Positions 1 through 9,057 of a stretch of 61,352 nucleotides of DNA are shown in pieces. Within the stretch, counting starts at the first letter, position 1; each line of letters opens with the position of its first letter. Made by a program: the position numbers and the translations under genes. The stretch spans positions 1-61,352 of the forward strand of contig JAJDZJ010000063.1 in assembly GCA_022824685.1 (NCBI GenBank), written 5' to 3'. The notes beneath the pieces were generated by a model. The model was not told the origin of the DNA, did not search any database, and saw nothing but the letters and a program-made list of their open reading frames with translations. The DNA is from Caldilineaceae bacterium (GTDB taxonomy: Bacteria > Chloroflexota > Anaerolineae > Caldilineales > Caldilineaceae).

Positions 1-21
1 TATCTCGCCGACTGAGGGCCT
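1..21. repeat. 21-bp terminal direct repeat, left copy
   Basis: The first 21 bases are identical to the last 21 bases (61332-61352). This is read directly from the sequence. A 21-base exact match at both extremities is too long for chance. It fits a circular assembly that was opened with a short overlap, or a contig broken at both ends in the same repeat. No integrase or tRNA is adjacent, so an attL/attR pair is less likely. Confidence 0.9.
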
Positions 22-158
22 GATCCGCGGCGTCTTCCCGTCGATATTCAGTAAGTGCAGGGTGATTTCCACTTATTCTCGCTTTCTTCTGGCCACAATT
101 TCAACTGAATCGGCCTACAGATTTAGATGCGATTGCCCTGACCCTCGCCGCTGATTCC

Positions 159-187
159 ATGACATGAGACACCGTCTATGGTAAGAT
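159..187 (+). promoter_or_regulatory. Candidate sigma70-type promoter upstream of the cupin-desaturase genes
   Basis: ATGACA (159-164) and TAAGAT (182-187) are separated by 17 bases and match the -35 and -10 consensus at five of six and four of six positions. Transcription would start near 194, giving a leader of about 100 nt before the cupin gene. The prediction is by eye only. The remainder of bases 1-298 shows no convincing gene. Confidence 0.4.
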
Positions 188-298
188 GGCGCAAAACATT
201 GAATCGGGTGGTACTCGACTCGCATCCACCGGCGCATCCTGGCCCGTCCGTCAACCTGCTCCGCCTCGAGCAGAGCAGGTTGTTTAACCCAGCGAGAT

Positions 299-670
299 AT
301 GACCATGACCCAAAAAACTGTCTTTCCCGCCTCCGAAGCCACCGTCCAGGAGTTTGACTGGGGCGAGCTTGTCTGGTATGCAAGCGGCCAAATCGGCAAC
401 AGCTCCACCATGACCTTCGGTCGCGCCGTCCTCAAAGTCGGCCACGAAAACTTCCGTCACTCCCACCCCAACTGCGAGGAAGTTCTGCATGTCCTGAGCG
501 GCCGCATCGTCCACTCCCTCGGCGATGATCTCTACCCCATGGGGCCGGGGGACACCATCGCGATTCCACCCAATGTGGTCCATAACGCCAGTAACGACGG
601 CGACGAAGTCGCAATCATGACCATCATGTTTTCCACGCCGGACCGCCAAACAGACTTCGTCGATGAATGA
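299..670 (+). CDS. Small cupin-domain protein
   Basis: This is a 123-aa single-domain cupin. The first cupin motif is visible as H54-x-H56 with E60/E61 and the glycine of LSG at about 68. The second motif is the PGD turn near 83-85 with H95 in PNVVH. These residues normally bind one divalent metal in a small beta-barrel, so a metal-dependent enzyme or sensor is possible, but the substrate cannot be told. A second ATG lies two codons in. The stop overlaps the start of the desaturase gene by 8 bases, so the two are probably translated together. Confidence 0.85.
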   Translation: MTMTQKTVFPASEATVQEFDWGELVWYASGQIGNSSTMTFGRAVLKVGHENFRHSHPNCEEVLHVLSGRIVHSLGDDLYPMGPGDTIAIPPNVVHNASNDGDEVAIMTIMFSTPDRQTDFVDE

Positions 671-1733
671 GCGCCGCCCTAAGCCGCCAAAGGGGAAACT
701 GATGCCTGCCGACGCACCGACCCAAAACGACCGAAGTCCCGAAAAGATTAACTGGTACCGTGTACCCCTGACCCGCGCCGAACTGAACGCGCTCAATCAG
801 CGCAGCGACTGGCTTGGCGCGCTGCAGGTCGTCGGCCATCTGGCTCTCATCCTGCTGACCGGCCTTGCAGCCTGGTTCGCAGCCCCCCGCGTGTCGCTGT
901 TTGCCCTGCTCCTGCTCATGTTCGCGCACGGCACCTTCTACGTCTTTCTCTTTAACGGCTCCCACGAGCTAATCCACAACACAGTCTTCAAAACGAGGAC
1001 GCTCAACGTCCTGTTCACCCGCATCTTCAGCTTTCTCGTCTGGCGAAATCACCACATGTTTTCCACCAGCCACGTCGAGCACCACAAATACACGTTGCAT
1101 CCGCCCGACGACCTGGAAGTCGAACTCCCCATGGAGCTGACCTTGCCAGGATTCCTCAAAAACGCGGTCGTGAATCCCTGGAACCTCTTTGATACCCTCA
1201 AAGTGACCATTCGACACAGCTTGGGCCGCCTTGAAGGCGAATGGGAGCACGCTCTATTTCCACCCGAAGCAACCCAAAAACGGCGCCGCCTCTTCGTCTG
1301 GGCCCGCCTGCTGCTCGCGGGTCACGGGCTGATACTGGCCGTTTCACTCTACTTCGGCTGGTGGCTCATTCCCGTGCTCACGACTTTCGCCCCCTTCTAC
1401 GGCGGCTGGCTGCGCTACCTCTGCAACAACCTGCAACATGCCGGCCTCCAGGACAACGTACCGGATTTCCGCCTCTGTTGCCGCACCGTCTATCTCAATC
1501 CATTCACAAGCTTTCTCTATTGGAACATGAACTACCACACCGAACATCATATGTACGCCGGTGTCCCCTGTTATAACCTGCCCAAACTGCACAGGCTCAT
1601 CAAGCAGGATATGCCGGAATGCAAACGGGGCCTCCTGCCTGCCTGGGTTGAGATAATCCGGATTATGCGCAAACAGAAGACCGACCCGGCCTACCAGCAC
1701 GTGCCCGAACTGCCCACACCCGCCTCAATATGA
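663..1733 (+). CDS. Membrane fatty acid desaturase family protein
   Basis: This 356-aa integral membrane di-iron protein carries the three histidine boxes of the fatty-acid desaturase/hydroxylase superfamily: HELIH (101-105), HVEHH (137-141) and HTEHH (292-296). Hydrophobic pairs lie at about 54-98 and 213-245. Members insert double bonds or hydroxyls into acyl chains, carotenoids or similar lipids; the substrate here is not evident. The start overlaps the end of the cupin gene. The stop codon lies inside a 12-bp tandem repeat and overlaps the ATG of a possible mini-ORF. Confidence 0.88.
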   Translation: MNERRPKPPKGKLMPADAPTQNDRSPEKINWYRVPLTRAELNALNQRSDWLGALQVVGHLALILLTGLAAWFAAPRVSLFALLLLMFAHGTFYVFLFNGSHELIHNTVFKTRTLNVLFTRIFSFLVWRNHHMFSTSHVEHHKYTLHPPDDLEVELPMELTLPGFLKNAVVNPWNLFDTLKVTIRHSLGRLEGEWEHALFPPEATQKRRRLFVWARLLLAGHGLILAVSLYFGWWLIPVLTTFAPFYGGWLRYLCNNLQHAGLQDNVPDFRLCCRTVYLNPFTSFLYWNMNYHTEHHMYAGVPCYNLPKLHRLIKQDMPECKRGLLPAWVEIIRIMRKQKTDPAYQHVPELPTPASI

Positions 1734-1761
1734 AGCGCAATATGAAGCGCAATATGAAGCG
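1726..1761. repeat. Three perfect copies of a 12-bp tandem repeat
   Basis: The unit CAATATGAAGCG occurs three times without mismatch (1726-1737, 1738-1749, 1750-1761). The first copy contains the TGA stop of the desaturase. Because 12 is a multiple of three, each copy repeats TGA in the desaturase frame and ATG in the next frame. Copy-number change would therefore leave the upstream stop intact. Confidence 0.95.
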
Positions 1762-1888
1762 ACGTGCAGCTCGACCGGACATCCGCTTTGGCGTTCTCGC
1801 AACCGCCGCCAATGGATCAGTCGGCAACGTCAAGCCCAGTCTTTCAAAAACTGACACGCACGACCTAAATTCACCAGGAGAACCGTAA
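1730..1888 (+). CDS. Possible 52-aa coupled mini-ORF
   Basis: An ATG at 1730 overlaps the desaturase stop as ATGA. The frame stays open for 52 codons to a TAA at 1886-1888 that overlaps the lactonase ATG as TAATG. The predicted peptide begins with a repeated MKRN unit made by the tandem repeat and is basic at its N-terminus, without a recognisable domain. The exact fit between two genes suggests translational coupling, but no separate ribosome site is seen and no homologue is recognised. It may be a chance open frame. Confidence 0.3.
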   Translation: MKRNMKRNMKRRAARPDIRFGVLATAANGSVGNVKPSLSKTDTHDLNSPGEP

Positions 1889-2946
1889 TGACGGAATGCA
1901 CCCTCTATGTAGGCACCTACACCCAGCGCGACAGTGAAGGAATCTACATCTATCGCTTTGACACGGAGACCGGCGCTCTGCGCCCGCAGGCCTCCGTCCC
2001 CGGACATTCGGACCCGTCCTTCCTTACGCTTCACCCCAATGGACGCATTCTCTATGCCGTAACCGAGGACACGGAGGCCGGACAGGTCAGCAGCTTTGCC
2101 ATCGACCCCGCTACCGGCGGGCTGACCTTCCTCAACCGGCAGCCAACGCACGGGACCTCGCCCTGCCACCTCGTCGTCGAACCGGGCGGCGAAACGCTCG
2201 TCGTGGCCAACTACTACAGCGGCAACGTGGCAGTCTACCCGCTCAACGCCGACGGAACCATCGCCGACCCCGTCCAGAACATCCAGCACCACGGCAGCGG
2301 CCCCAACCAGGAACGCCAGGAAGCCGCCCATGCCCATTCCACCACCCTCAGCCCCGACGGCTCCCGCGTCTACGTAGCCGACCTCGGTATCGACAAGGTG
2401 ATGATCTATCAAGTCGTCAACGGGCAGCTGGAAGCCAACCAGCCAGACCACGTCTCCGTCCAACCCGGCGCCGGCCCGCGCCACTTTGACTTCCACCCCA
2501 ACGGTCGCACTGCCTACATCATCAACGAGCTCGACCTGACCGTCACGGTTTGCGACTTCGAAGCCGCCACCGGCGCCCTGACCGCCGTTCAGACCATCTC
2601 CACGCTGCCCGACGGCGTCGATGACCGGACCGGAATGAGCACCGCGGACATCCACGTCTCTCCCGACGGCCTCTTCGTCTACGGCTCAAACCGGGGCCAC
2701 CACACCATCGCCATCTTCTCCGTCAACCAGAATGACGGTACGCTCACACCGGCCGGCCATGCCCCGACGCGCGGCGAGACGCCCCGCAACTTCACGCTCG
2801 ACCCGACAGGCAACTGGCTTCTGGCCGCCAATCAGGATACAGACGACATCTCCGTCTTCAGTCGCGATGTCGAAAGTGGCCAATTGACCCCTGTCGGAGA
2901 CTTGGTCGGGGCCCCAATGCCGGTCTGCCTTCTCTTCGGCCCCTAG
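1888..2946 (+). CDS. Lactonase-family seven-bladed beta-propeller (6-phosphogluconolactonase type)
   Basis: This 352-aa protein starts with the LYVGTYT strand typical of the bacterial lactonase (YbhE/Pgl) family and repeats blade motifs such as SPDGSRVYVAD, HPNGRTAYI and SPDGLFVYGSN. Family members hydrolyse 6-phosphogluconolactone or carboxy-muconolactones in the cytoplasm. Length and blade number are normal. The start is supported by AGGAG at 1876-1880. It follows the desaturase and possible mini-ORF directly. The precise lactone substrate cannot be assigned. Confidence 0.85.
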   Translation: MTECTLYVGTYTQRDSEGIYIYRFDTETGALRPQASVPGHSDPSFLTLHPNGRILYAVTEDTEAGQVSSFAIDPATGGLTFLNRQPTHGTSPCHLVVEPGGETLVVANYYSGNVAVYPLNADGTIADPVQNIQHHGSGPNQERQEAAHAHSTTLSPDGSRVYVADLGIDKVMIYQVVNGQLEANQPDHVSVQPGAGPRHFDFHPNGRTAYIINELDLTVTVCDFEAATGALTAVQTISTLPDGVDDRTGMSTADIHVSPDGLFVYGSNRGHHTIAIFSVNQNDGTLTPAGHAPTRGETPRNFTLDPTGNWLLAANQDTDDISVFSRDVESGQLTPVGDLVGAPMPVCLLFGP

Positions 2947-3081
2947 TTCACGCCTGAATCGGGTTAGGAAAAGAGCTTGCTCGGTCAACAGTTCTGCCTC
3001 TGCCGGACCGTTTACGCGCCGGCCGCTGCGTCCTTGCAGTAAGATCGCATTCCACATCAAGCCGCCAGAAGGGATCTACGC

Positions 3082-4341
3082 TTGCAATTCGGCATCTTCT
3101 ACGAACACCAGCTCCCCCGGCCCTGGGCCGAGGACAGCGAACACCGCCTCCTCAAAGAGGCCCTCGATCAGGTCGAGCTGGCCGACCGGCTGGGCATCGA
3201 CTACGCCTGGGAAGTCGAGCATCACTTCCTCGAAGAATACTCCCACTCCTCCGCGCCTGAAGTCTTCCTCGCCGCCTGCAGCCAGCGCACGCGTCAAATC
3301 CGCTTGGGCCACGGCATTGTCCTCATGCCCGCCAGTTATAACCACCCCGCCCGCGTCGCGGAGCGCATCGCCACGCTGGACCTGATCAGCGATGGCCGGG
3401 TCGAGTGGGGCACCGGCTCCTCCAGCAGCCGCAGCGAACTGGAAGGGTTCGGCATCGACCCGGAACAGAAGCATCTGATGTGGGAGGAGTCAGTCCGCGA
3501 GGCCGCCAAAATGATGGTGATGGAGCCCTATCCCGGTTTCCAGGGCCAGAGCTTCGCGATGCCGGCCCGCAACGTTGTGCCCAAACCGCTGCAGAAGCCC
3601 CATCCCCCGCTCTGGCTCGCCTGCTCCAACCGCGATACGATCAAAATCGCCGCCCGCTACGGCATGGGCGCGCTGACCTTTGCCTTTATCGATCCCGACA
3701 GCGCGTCCCACTTGGTGGAGGAGTACTACTCTACTTTTGAAAAAGAGTGCAACCCGATTGGCAGGACCGTAAACCCGAATATCGCCGTCGTCGCCGGCTT
3801 TATGCTCCATCCCGACAGCGACGAGGCGGTTCGCCGCGGCGCCCGCAACTTCCAATTCTTCGGGTACGCCCTCAGCCACTTCTACATCACCGGCAGCCAC
3901 ATCCCCGGCCGCTTTGACCTGTGGGAAGACTTCCAGCGAAACATGCCCGAGAACAGCGAACCCACCACCGGAATCGGCAGCCCTTCCCAGGTGGCGCAGA
4001 ACCTGGAGGCTCTCGAAGAGGCGGGCGTGGACCAGGTCGTCTTTGTCCAACAGGCCGGCAACAACCGGCACGAGCACATCTGCGAGTCGCTTGAACTGTT
4101 TGCGGACCAGGTCCTGCCCGCGTTCAAAGACCGGCACGAACCGCGCCAGCAGTGCAAACTGGCCAAACTGGCCCCCGCCATCGAAAGGGCAATGCAGCGC
4201 GTGCCCGATCTGCCGCAGTTGGACAGCCTGCCCCCCATGGACGCCTACCCGGTCCTGGCCGCCAAGGCCGGCCTGTCAGAGCAGCCGCAGCGCCCGACCG
4301 AAGGAGACAACATCGTCACCGCGATCTCCGGGCGGAGCTGA
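3082..4341 (+). CDS. Luciferase-like (LLM class) flavin-dependent monooxygenase
   Basis: The 419-aa product begins FGIFYEHQLPRPW, the first strand of the bacterial luciferase-like TIM barrel, and keeps the VEHHF and GTGSSSS segments that line the flavin pocket in this family. Members use reduced FMN or F420 to oxidise varied substrates. The C-terminal 60 residues after about 350 extend past the usual barrel. The start is a TTG preceded by AGAAGG; no ATG fits the family N-terminus. It converges on the GH2 gene. The substrate is unknown. Confidence 0.85.
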   Translation: MQFGIFYEHQLPRPWAEDSEHRLLKEALDQVELADRLGIDYAWEVEHHFLEEYSHSSAPEVFLAACSQRTRQIRLGHGIVLMPASYNHPARVAERIATLDLISDGRVEWGTGSSSSRSELEGFGIDPEQKHLMWEESVREAAKMMVMEPYPGFQGQSFAMPARNVVPKPLQKPHPPLWLACSNRDTIKIAARYGMGALTFAFIDPDSASHLVEEYYSTFEKECNPIGRTVNPNIAVVAGFMLHPDSDEAVRRGARNFQFFGYALSHFYITGSHIPGRFDLWEDFQRNMPENSEPTTGIGSPSQVAQNLEALEEAGVDQVVFVQQAGNNRHEHICESLELFADQVLPAFKDRHEPRQQCKLAKLAPAIERAMQRVPDLPQLDSLPPMDAYPVLAAKAGLSEQPQRPTEGDNIVTAISGRS

Positions 4342-4344
4342 CCC

Positions 4345-4360
4345 CGCCCGCTGCCGGGCG
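4345..4360. terminator. Short GC hairpin between convergent genes
   Basis: CGCCCG and CGGGCG form a 6-bp stem around a CTGC loop four bases after the monooxygenase stop, in the 78-base gap between two convergent genes. There is no T-run, so termination is only a guess from position. Confidence 0.25.
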
Positions 4361-4419
4361 CAGCGCGCAACGCCCCCTCGAACCTGAGTCCCGGTTTCCC
4401 GCCTACCTGGACTGTCCGG

Positions 4420-6240
4420 TCAGCGATCAGCCGTCTCGATCGCGGCCGGTCTCGCCTGCGCGGCCCGGATCCGCGCCATGTCGAACTTGCGTCTGCGGTC
4501 AAAACCGTAGATCCCGTTCTGCTCCTGGTAAATGTCGGTCAATTGCGTATAGCAATAACCAAAATGGGCCGGGTCATCCAGCAGGATCGCGCACAGGCGG
4601 GCGAACCGCTCGTAGAACTCCTCGATCGACTCGGGCCGTTCCCCGTAGCCCCATGAGTCCTCCTCCTCTGCCTTCGGGTTCCACCAGATCCCGCCGAACT
4701 CGCTGACAAAGAACGGCTGCCCACCATAGCCGATCGACCAGGTCTGCCCATCTCTGTCATTGGTATACGGCCTGCCCGCGGCGACGTGCGCATGATGTTC
4801 GGCAAAGGCATCGGTATCTTGCGTATAGTCATGGCAATCGTAGACATCGGCCCCGGCCACGCGGTGCGAATAGCCCGACGCGTCCAATACCGGTCGCGTC
4901 CTGTCCATCGCCTTCGTCGCCAGGTACAGACCTCGGGACACCGCGTCCAGCGTCGTAATTCGGTCGTGCAACGGCTGCCACGTTTCGTTCAAGGGACACC
5001 AGCCCACGATCGAGGGATGCGAATAGTCCCGCTCCAGAACCTCCAGCCATTCGGTTATGTAGGACGCAGTCGGCTGCTGATGATCCTCCACCGGGCCGTA
5101 CCTCCGGCAGCCCCAGTCCCCAAACTCGCCCCACACCAGATAGCCCAGCCTGTCCGCGTGATAGAGAAACCGTTCCTCAAAGACCTTCTGGTGCAGCCGC
5201 GCGCCGTTAAAGCCCGCCTCCTTGCTCAGTTCAATATCCCGGCGCAGGGCGCTGTCGCTCGGCGCGGTCATGATGCCGTCTGGGTAATAGCCCTGGTCCA
5301 GGACAAGCCGCTGAAAAACAGGCCGGCCATTCAACGTAATAGCCCGCCCGTCAACGGCGACGCTGCGCAACCCGGCATAGCTGCGCGCCTCGTCCACCAC
5401 CTTCCCCTCCCCGTCGACCAACCGCAGGACGACGTCATAGAGATGTGGATCTTCAAGCGACCACATGCGCCGCCGCGCCTCCGGAATCTGCAAATCCAGT
5501 TGCGGGCACAGGTCTAATGCGGCGCTGCATTCGGCCTCGGCCGCGACCCCCGCGCTGTCCAGAAGCTGGGCCTGCAGCCGCAACCCCGCCCTCCTCGCGA
5601 CCTGAAGCGTCTCCCCCGCCGCCGGCCGCAGCGCGAGCGGCTGTTCAAGCCGTAACACACCGTTGCCCGCATCCGGCGTCAGCCGCGGCCGTCCCAGGCA
5701 GATATCCGGGACCGGTTCCATCCACACGCTCTGCCAAATCCCGGTCGTGCGCACGTAGATCGCGCCCATCGGCCCGTACGTCTGCGCCTGCTTGCCCCGC
5801 GGCTGCGGATCCCGGTGACTGTCCCGCGCCCGCGCCACCACCGTCACCCGCTCTCCCAGGCGCGCCGCCTCGCCCAAATCACACGTGAATGGGCTGAACC
5901 CCCCTCGGTGCCTGCCGACCTCCTCCCCGTCCACCCACACCGTCGCGTCATAATCGACCGCCTGAAAGTGGAGCAAAACGCGACGCCCGTGCCACGAGCT
6001 TGGGATCTCCACCTCGCGCCGGTACCAGACCGCCTCCAGAAAGTCGTGGTTCTCCACCCCGGACAGCTTCGACTCCGGACAAAATGGAACGGTGATGCGG
6101 CCCGCGAGCACGCGATCCAGCAACCCTCTTTCCAGACCGCTGTCGCCTTGATCGATCTCAAACTGCCACGTGCCGTTCAGGCAGAGCCAGTCCTCGCGTT
6201 TGAACTGCGGCCGCGGGTATTCAGGCCGAGGAATAGTCAT
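4420..6240 (-). CDS. Glycoside hydrolase family 2 protein
   Basis: This 606-aa GH2-type enzyme has an N-terminal jelly-roll sugar-binding domain (about 15-180), an immunoglobulin-like domain (about 185-295) and a TIM barrel. The catalytic acid/base is E419 in PLNE and the nucleophile is E514 in SEFGG, both in family positions. GH2 enzymes remove beta-galactose, beta-mannose, beta-glucuronic acid and similar ends; specificity is not readable here. No signal peptide is present, so it probably acts in the cytoplasm on imported oligosaccharides. The ATG at 6240 is preferred because it has GGAG just upstream; an upstream extension lacks family similarity. Confidence 0.9.
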   Translation of the reverse strand: MTIPRPEYPRPQFKREDWLCLNGTWQFEIDQGDSGLERGLLDRVLAGRITVPFCPESKLSGVENHDFLEAVWYRREVEIPSSWHGRRVLLHFQAVDYDATVWVDGEEVGRHRGGFSPFTCDLGEAARLGERVTVVARARDSHRDPQPRGKQAQTYGPMGAIYVRTTGIWQSVWMEPVPDICLGRPRLTPDAGNGVLRLEQPLALRPAAGETLQVARRAGLRLQAQLLDSAGVAAEAECSAALDLCPQLDLQIPEARRRMWSLEDPHLYDVVLRLVDGEGKVVDEARSYAGLRSVAVDGRAITLNGRPVFQRLVLDQGYYPDGIMTAPSDSALRRDIELSKEAGFNGARLHQKVFEERFLYHADRLGYLVWGEFGDWGCRRYGPVEDHQQPTASYITEWLEVLERDYSHPSIVGWCPLNETWQPLHDRITTLDAVSRGLYLATKAMDRTRPVLDASGYSHRVAGADVYDCHDYTQDTDAFAEHHAHVAAGRPYTNDRDGQTWSIGYGGQPFFVSEFGGIWWNPKAEEEDSWGYGERPESIEEFYERFARLCAILLDDPAHFGYCYTQLTDIYQEQNGIYGFDRRRKFDMARIRAAQARPAAIETADR

Positions 6241-6495
6241 GGAGTTTCTCCGATTCTGAGTTAATGAAACTGAGTGGGGCGAACTGATCTTGGAGGAAGC
6301 CTGCTGCCCAAACACTGTGTCTCTTCACAGAAGGCGCAGTCCGGATTCTGAGCCTTCAGGAGAAGCGCTTTCCAGGATTCAGCGGAACAACCCAACGGCA
6401 ACCCGAAGCTCGTCCCAAACTCCCCGGCCCCCAAACGCCCTCCCCATCGATTTTCAACAACGCCCCGCCCCGCGGCGTATCTCCGCCCCGCACTG

Positions 6496-6537
6496 ATCAC
6501 TGACCACTCACCACTGACCACTCACCACTAACCACTG
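6496..6537. repeat. Degenerate heptamer repeat (ACCACTN)6
   Basis: Six successive 7-mers ending in C, G or A run through 6496-6537: ATCACTG once, then five ACCACTN copies. The array covers the TAG stop (6528-6530) and the last three codons of the alcohol dehydrogenase gene on the minus strand. Related short stretches occur at about 14811-14832, 55361-55375 and 45431-45442. No other gene lies in the 6241-6527 gap. Confidence 0.9.
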
Positions 6538-7580
6538 CATCGATCCGGTACCAGCAGCACCTTTGAAACATTGCCTGGGCTGTGAATCAGCCGCATGAAC
6601 CAGTCGCCGCCCTCAGCCAGAGGCGCCTCAACGATCCACGGATCCAGCCGGTAATGACCCGCATGAAGTTCATCCAGTCCGTCTTCAAAATCGGCCGCAC
6701 CGTACGCAAAGCTGCCCCGGACAGTCAACTCCTGCCGTATGATCTCCGCCGCCGGCATCGGGCTCGTCTCCTCGTGCAGGCCGGACAGGATCAGCGTCCC
6801 CGCGTTGCGCGTTGCCGCCACGCACTGGCTGCGCGTGCCCCCCGTCCCCACCGCATCCACCGAAACCGCTACGCCGTCTCCAGCTGTTGCCTCCTTCACG
6901 TTCTCCACCACGTCCTCTCCCCCGGCCGCGCCAGGGCCGCCGCCGGGCGGGGAAATCGTGATGCCGCCGAGCGCGCCCCCCATCGCCAGCCGCTCCGGGT
7001 CCAGGTCCGCGATGAAGATGCGGTCTGCGCCGGCCAGCTGCAGCGCCTGCAACGCCAGCAGCCCGATCGGACCGGCCCCGATAATCAGCGCCGACTCGCC
7101 CTTTACATCCCCTGCCAGACGTCCGATGCGGACCCCGACTCCCACAGGTTCCGTCAGCGCGCCGCTCCGCAACGACATCCCTTCCGGAAGCTTGTGCGTC
7201 ACAAACGCCGGCACGCTCACGTATTCCGCAAACGCGCCAGGCCTGTGCGCCCCTACCAGCCGCCTCTCCGGGCAGAGTTGGGTCAGCCCCATCCGGCATG
7301 TGCGGCACTGTCCGCAATAGGTAAGCGGGTTGACCGTCACCGGATCCCCCACGTTGAGCCCGGACACGTCGCGCCCCGCCTCCACGATCTCGCCCGAAAA
7401 CTCATGCCCCATGACCAGCGGCGGTGTCCGCAGCGCGTTGTGGCCCAGGAATCCGCTCAACTCCGAGCCGCAGATCCCCGCAAAGGCCACCCGTATGACC
7501 ACCTCATCCGCAGCCGGCGTCGGCTCGTCCTGCTCCTGTATCTCCATCTTCTCCGGCGCCGTCCATACAAGTGCTCGCAT
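6528..7580 (-). CDS. Zinc-dependent medium-chain alcohol/polyol dehydrogenase
   Basis: This 350-aa MDR-superfamily enzyme carries the structural-zinc cysteines C89, C92, C95 and C103, the catalytic-zinc candidates C37 and H59/E60, and a Rossmann glycine motif (GAGPIG) near 170. The pattern resembles sorbitol, threonine, butanediol and galactitol-1-phosphate dehydrogenases, which oxidise secondary alcohols with NAD(P). The start has GAGGAAAG upstream. It is divergent from the dehydratase gene at 7828, so the two may be co-regulated. The last codons are built from a heptamer repeat. Confidence 0.88.
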   Translation of the reverse strand: MRALVWTAPEKMEIQEQDEPTPAADEVVIRVAFAGICGSELSGFLGHNALRTPPLVMGHEFSGEIVEAGRDVSGLNVGDPVTVNPLTYCGQCRTCRMGLTQLCPERRLVGAHRPGAFAEYVSVPAFVTHKLPEGMSLRSGALTEPVGVGVRIGRLAGDVKGESALIIGAGPIGLLALQALQLAGADRIFIADLDPERLAMGGALGGITISPPGGGPGAAGGEDVVENVKEATAGDGVAVSVDAVGTGGTRSQCVAATRNAGTLILSGLHEETSPMPAAEIIRQELTVRGSFAYGAADFEDGLDELHAGHYRLDPWIVEAPLAEGGDWFMRLIHSPGNVSKVLLVPDRCSG

Positions 7581-7619
7581 CGCTTTCCTCCACAGAATTC
7601 CTGAGTCCGATTTGGCTCC

Positions 7620-7648
7620 ATCATACGGAATCCCAGCCTGATCCGCAA
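7620..7648 (-). promoter_or_regulatory. Candidate promoter of the alcohol dehydrogenase gene
   Basis: On the minus strand TTGCGG (7648-7643) and TATGAT (7625-7620) are separated by exactly 17 bases. The start codon follows about 40 bases downstream. The -10 matches five of six consensus bases, the -35 three of six. Confidence 0.4.
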
Positions 7649-7672
7649 TTCAGCCCCCACCCTTCCCCCGCC

Positions 7673-7701
7673 TTTCAACTTTCGATCGGATGGGCTACAC
7701 T
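7673..7701 (+). promoter_or_regulatory. Weak candidate promoter of the dehydratase-like gene
   Basis: TTTCAA (7673-7678) and TACACT (7696-7701) are 17 bases apart in the divergent gap. The -35 is poor, so this is only a candidate. Confidence 0.25.
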
Positions 7702-7827
7702 TCTGTCGTTGGCTCTGCCAAGAGCCGCGGCCGAATGCCACGAAACCCTATCTCGTCCCTTCCAAACACGCTGGGCCTCCAGCCGGCCCGGAAACCCGGC
7801 CTCCAGGCCAAGTCCGAGGAGCAACCA

Positions 7828-8967
7828 ATGAAGATTACTGACATTACCGCCTATCCCGTCTGGGCCGGTCATCGTAACTTTCTCTTCGTCGTCGTTGACA
7901 CCGACGAGGGTATCTACGGCGTGGGCGAGTCCGGCCTGACCAGCCGCGAACAGGCCGTGATCGGCGCATTCCAGGACTTTAAGGAGGTCCTCGTCGGACA
8001 GGACCCCTTTCGCATAGAACATATCTGGCAGCTCCTCTTCCGCGGCGGCTTCTTCCCGGCCCAGCGCGTGCTGAGTTCTGCCATTTCCGCAATCGACATC
8101 GCCTTGTGGGACATCAAAGGCAAGGCTCTCGGCGTGCCCATCTATGAACTGCTGGGCGGCCGCGTTCGCGACAAAGTCGTCTGCTACCCGCACAACCACA
8201 GCCACGCCATGGAAGTTGAGCCCCTGGTCGAAAGCTGTCTGGAAACCAAAGAGCAGGGCTGGAAGTTCGTTCGCTGGGGTCTCCCCCAGGATGGCGACAT
8301 CCTTGAACCGCGCGACGCCGTGCGCACCGCGATCCGGCAGTTTGACGCCGTGCGGTCGGCCGTCGGCGACGAAATCGACATCTGTTTCGATGTCCACACA
8401 CGGCTCGACCTTCCCGACGTCATTTGGCTCTGCCGCGAAGTTGAGCAGTACCAACCATTCTTCATCGAAGATCCCTTGCGTTGCGAAAACCCCGACTCTT
8501 TCAAGACCCTGAGGCCCCGCACCCACGTTCCCCTCGCCGCCGGCGAACAGTTCTCCTCAAAATGGGAGTTCCGTCAGCTGATCGAGGAGGAATGGATTGA
8601 CTACGCCCGCATCGACATGTGCATCGCCGGGGGATTCACCGAAGCCCGCAAAATCGCCGGCTGGTGCGAAACCCACTACATCAAGCTCGTTGTACACAAC
8701 CCGCTCGGCCCGGTTTCCTCTGCCGCCTGCCTCCAGATGAACATGGCTACCTCCAACTTCGGTGTGCAGGAGCAGCCGCGTAAACCGGAAGATACGCTGC
8801 CCGAAATCGTGCCTGTCCACCACCACTGGGAGGACGGCTACATGCTGCCGACCGACCTGCCAGGGCTCGGCATCGAGTTTGACAGAGAGGCGGCCGCCGG
8901 CAACCCCTCCCAAAAACGGGAGTTGCCGCAGTTGCGCCGTCTTGACGGTTCGTTTACCAACTGGTGA
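7828..8967 (+). CDS. Mandelate racemase/muconate lactonizing enzyme family, D-galactonate dehydratase-like
   Basis: This 379-aa enolase-superfamily enzyme has metal ligands D188, E214 and E240 and catalytic histidines H190 (FDVH) and H290 (HNPLGP). As I recall E. coli D-galactonate dehydratase, the equivalents are D183, E209, E235, H185 and H285, a constant shift of five. That supports a sugar-acid dehydratase producing a 2-keto-3-deoxy acid, but close relatives use other acids. The ATG at 7828 is chosen because CGAGGAGC lies just upstream and the protein then starts in family fashion (MKITDI). A polyol dehydrogenase follows 90 bases later. Confidence 0.88.
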   Translation: MKITDITAYPVWAGHRNFLFVVVDTDEGIYGVGESGLTSREQAVIGAFQDFKEVLVGQDPFRIEHIWQLLFRGGFFPAQRVLSSAISAIDIALWDIKGKALGVPIYELLGGRVRDKVVCYPHNHSHAMEVEPLVESCLETKEQGWKFVRWGLPQDGDILEPRDAVRTAIRQFDAVRSAVGDEIDICFDVHTRLDLPDVIWLCREVEQYQPFFIEDPLRCENPDSFKTLRPRTHVPLAAGEQFSSKWEFRQLIEEEWIDYARIDMCIAGGFTEARKIAGWCETHYIKLVVHNPLGPVSSAACLQMNMATSNFGVQEQPRKPEDTLPEIVPVHHHWEDGYMLPTDLPGLGIEFDREAAAGNPSQKRELPQLRRLDGSFTNW

Positions 8968-9057
8968 GCGTCGCGCGAACTCCTCCATTGCAGGCGATAA
9001 TGGGATTCGCGCCGCGGACCGGCTGGCATGGTAATCATAGGAGAAGGGAGCAAAACG

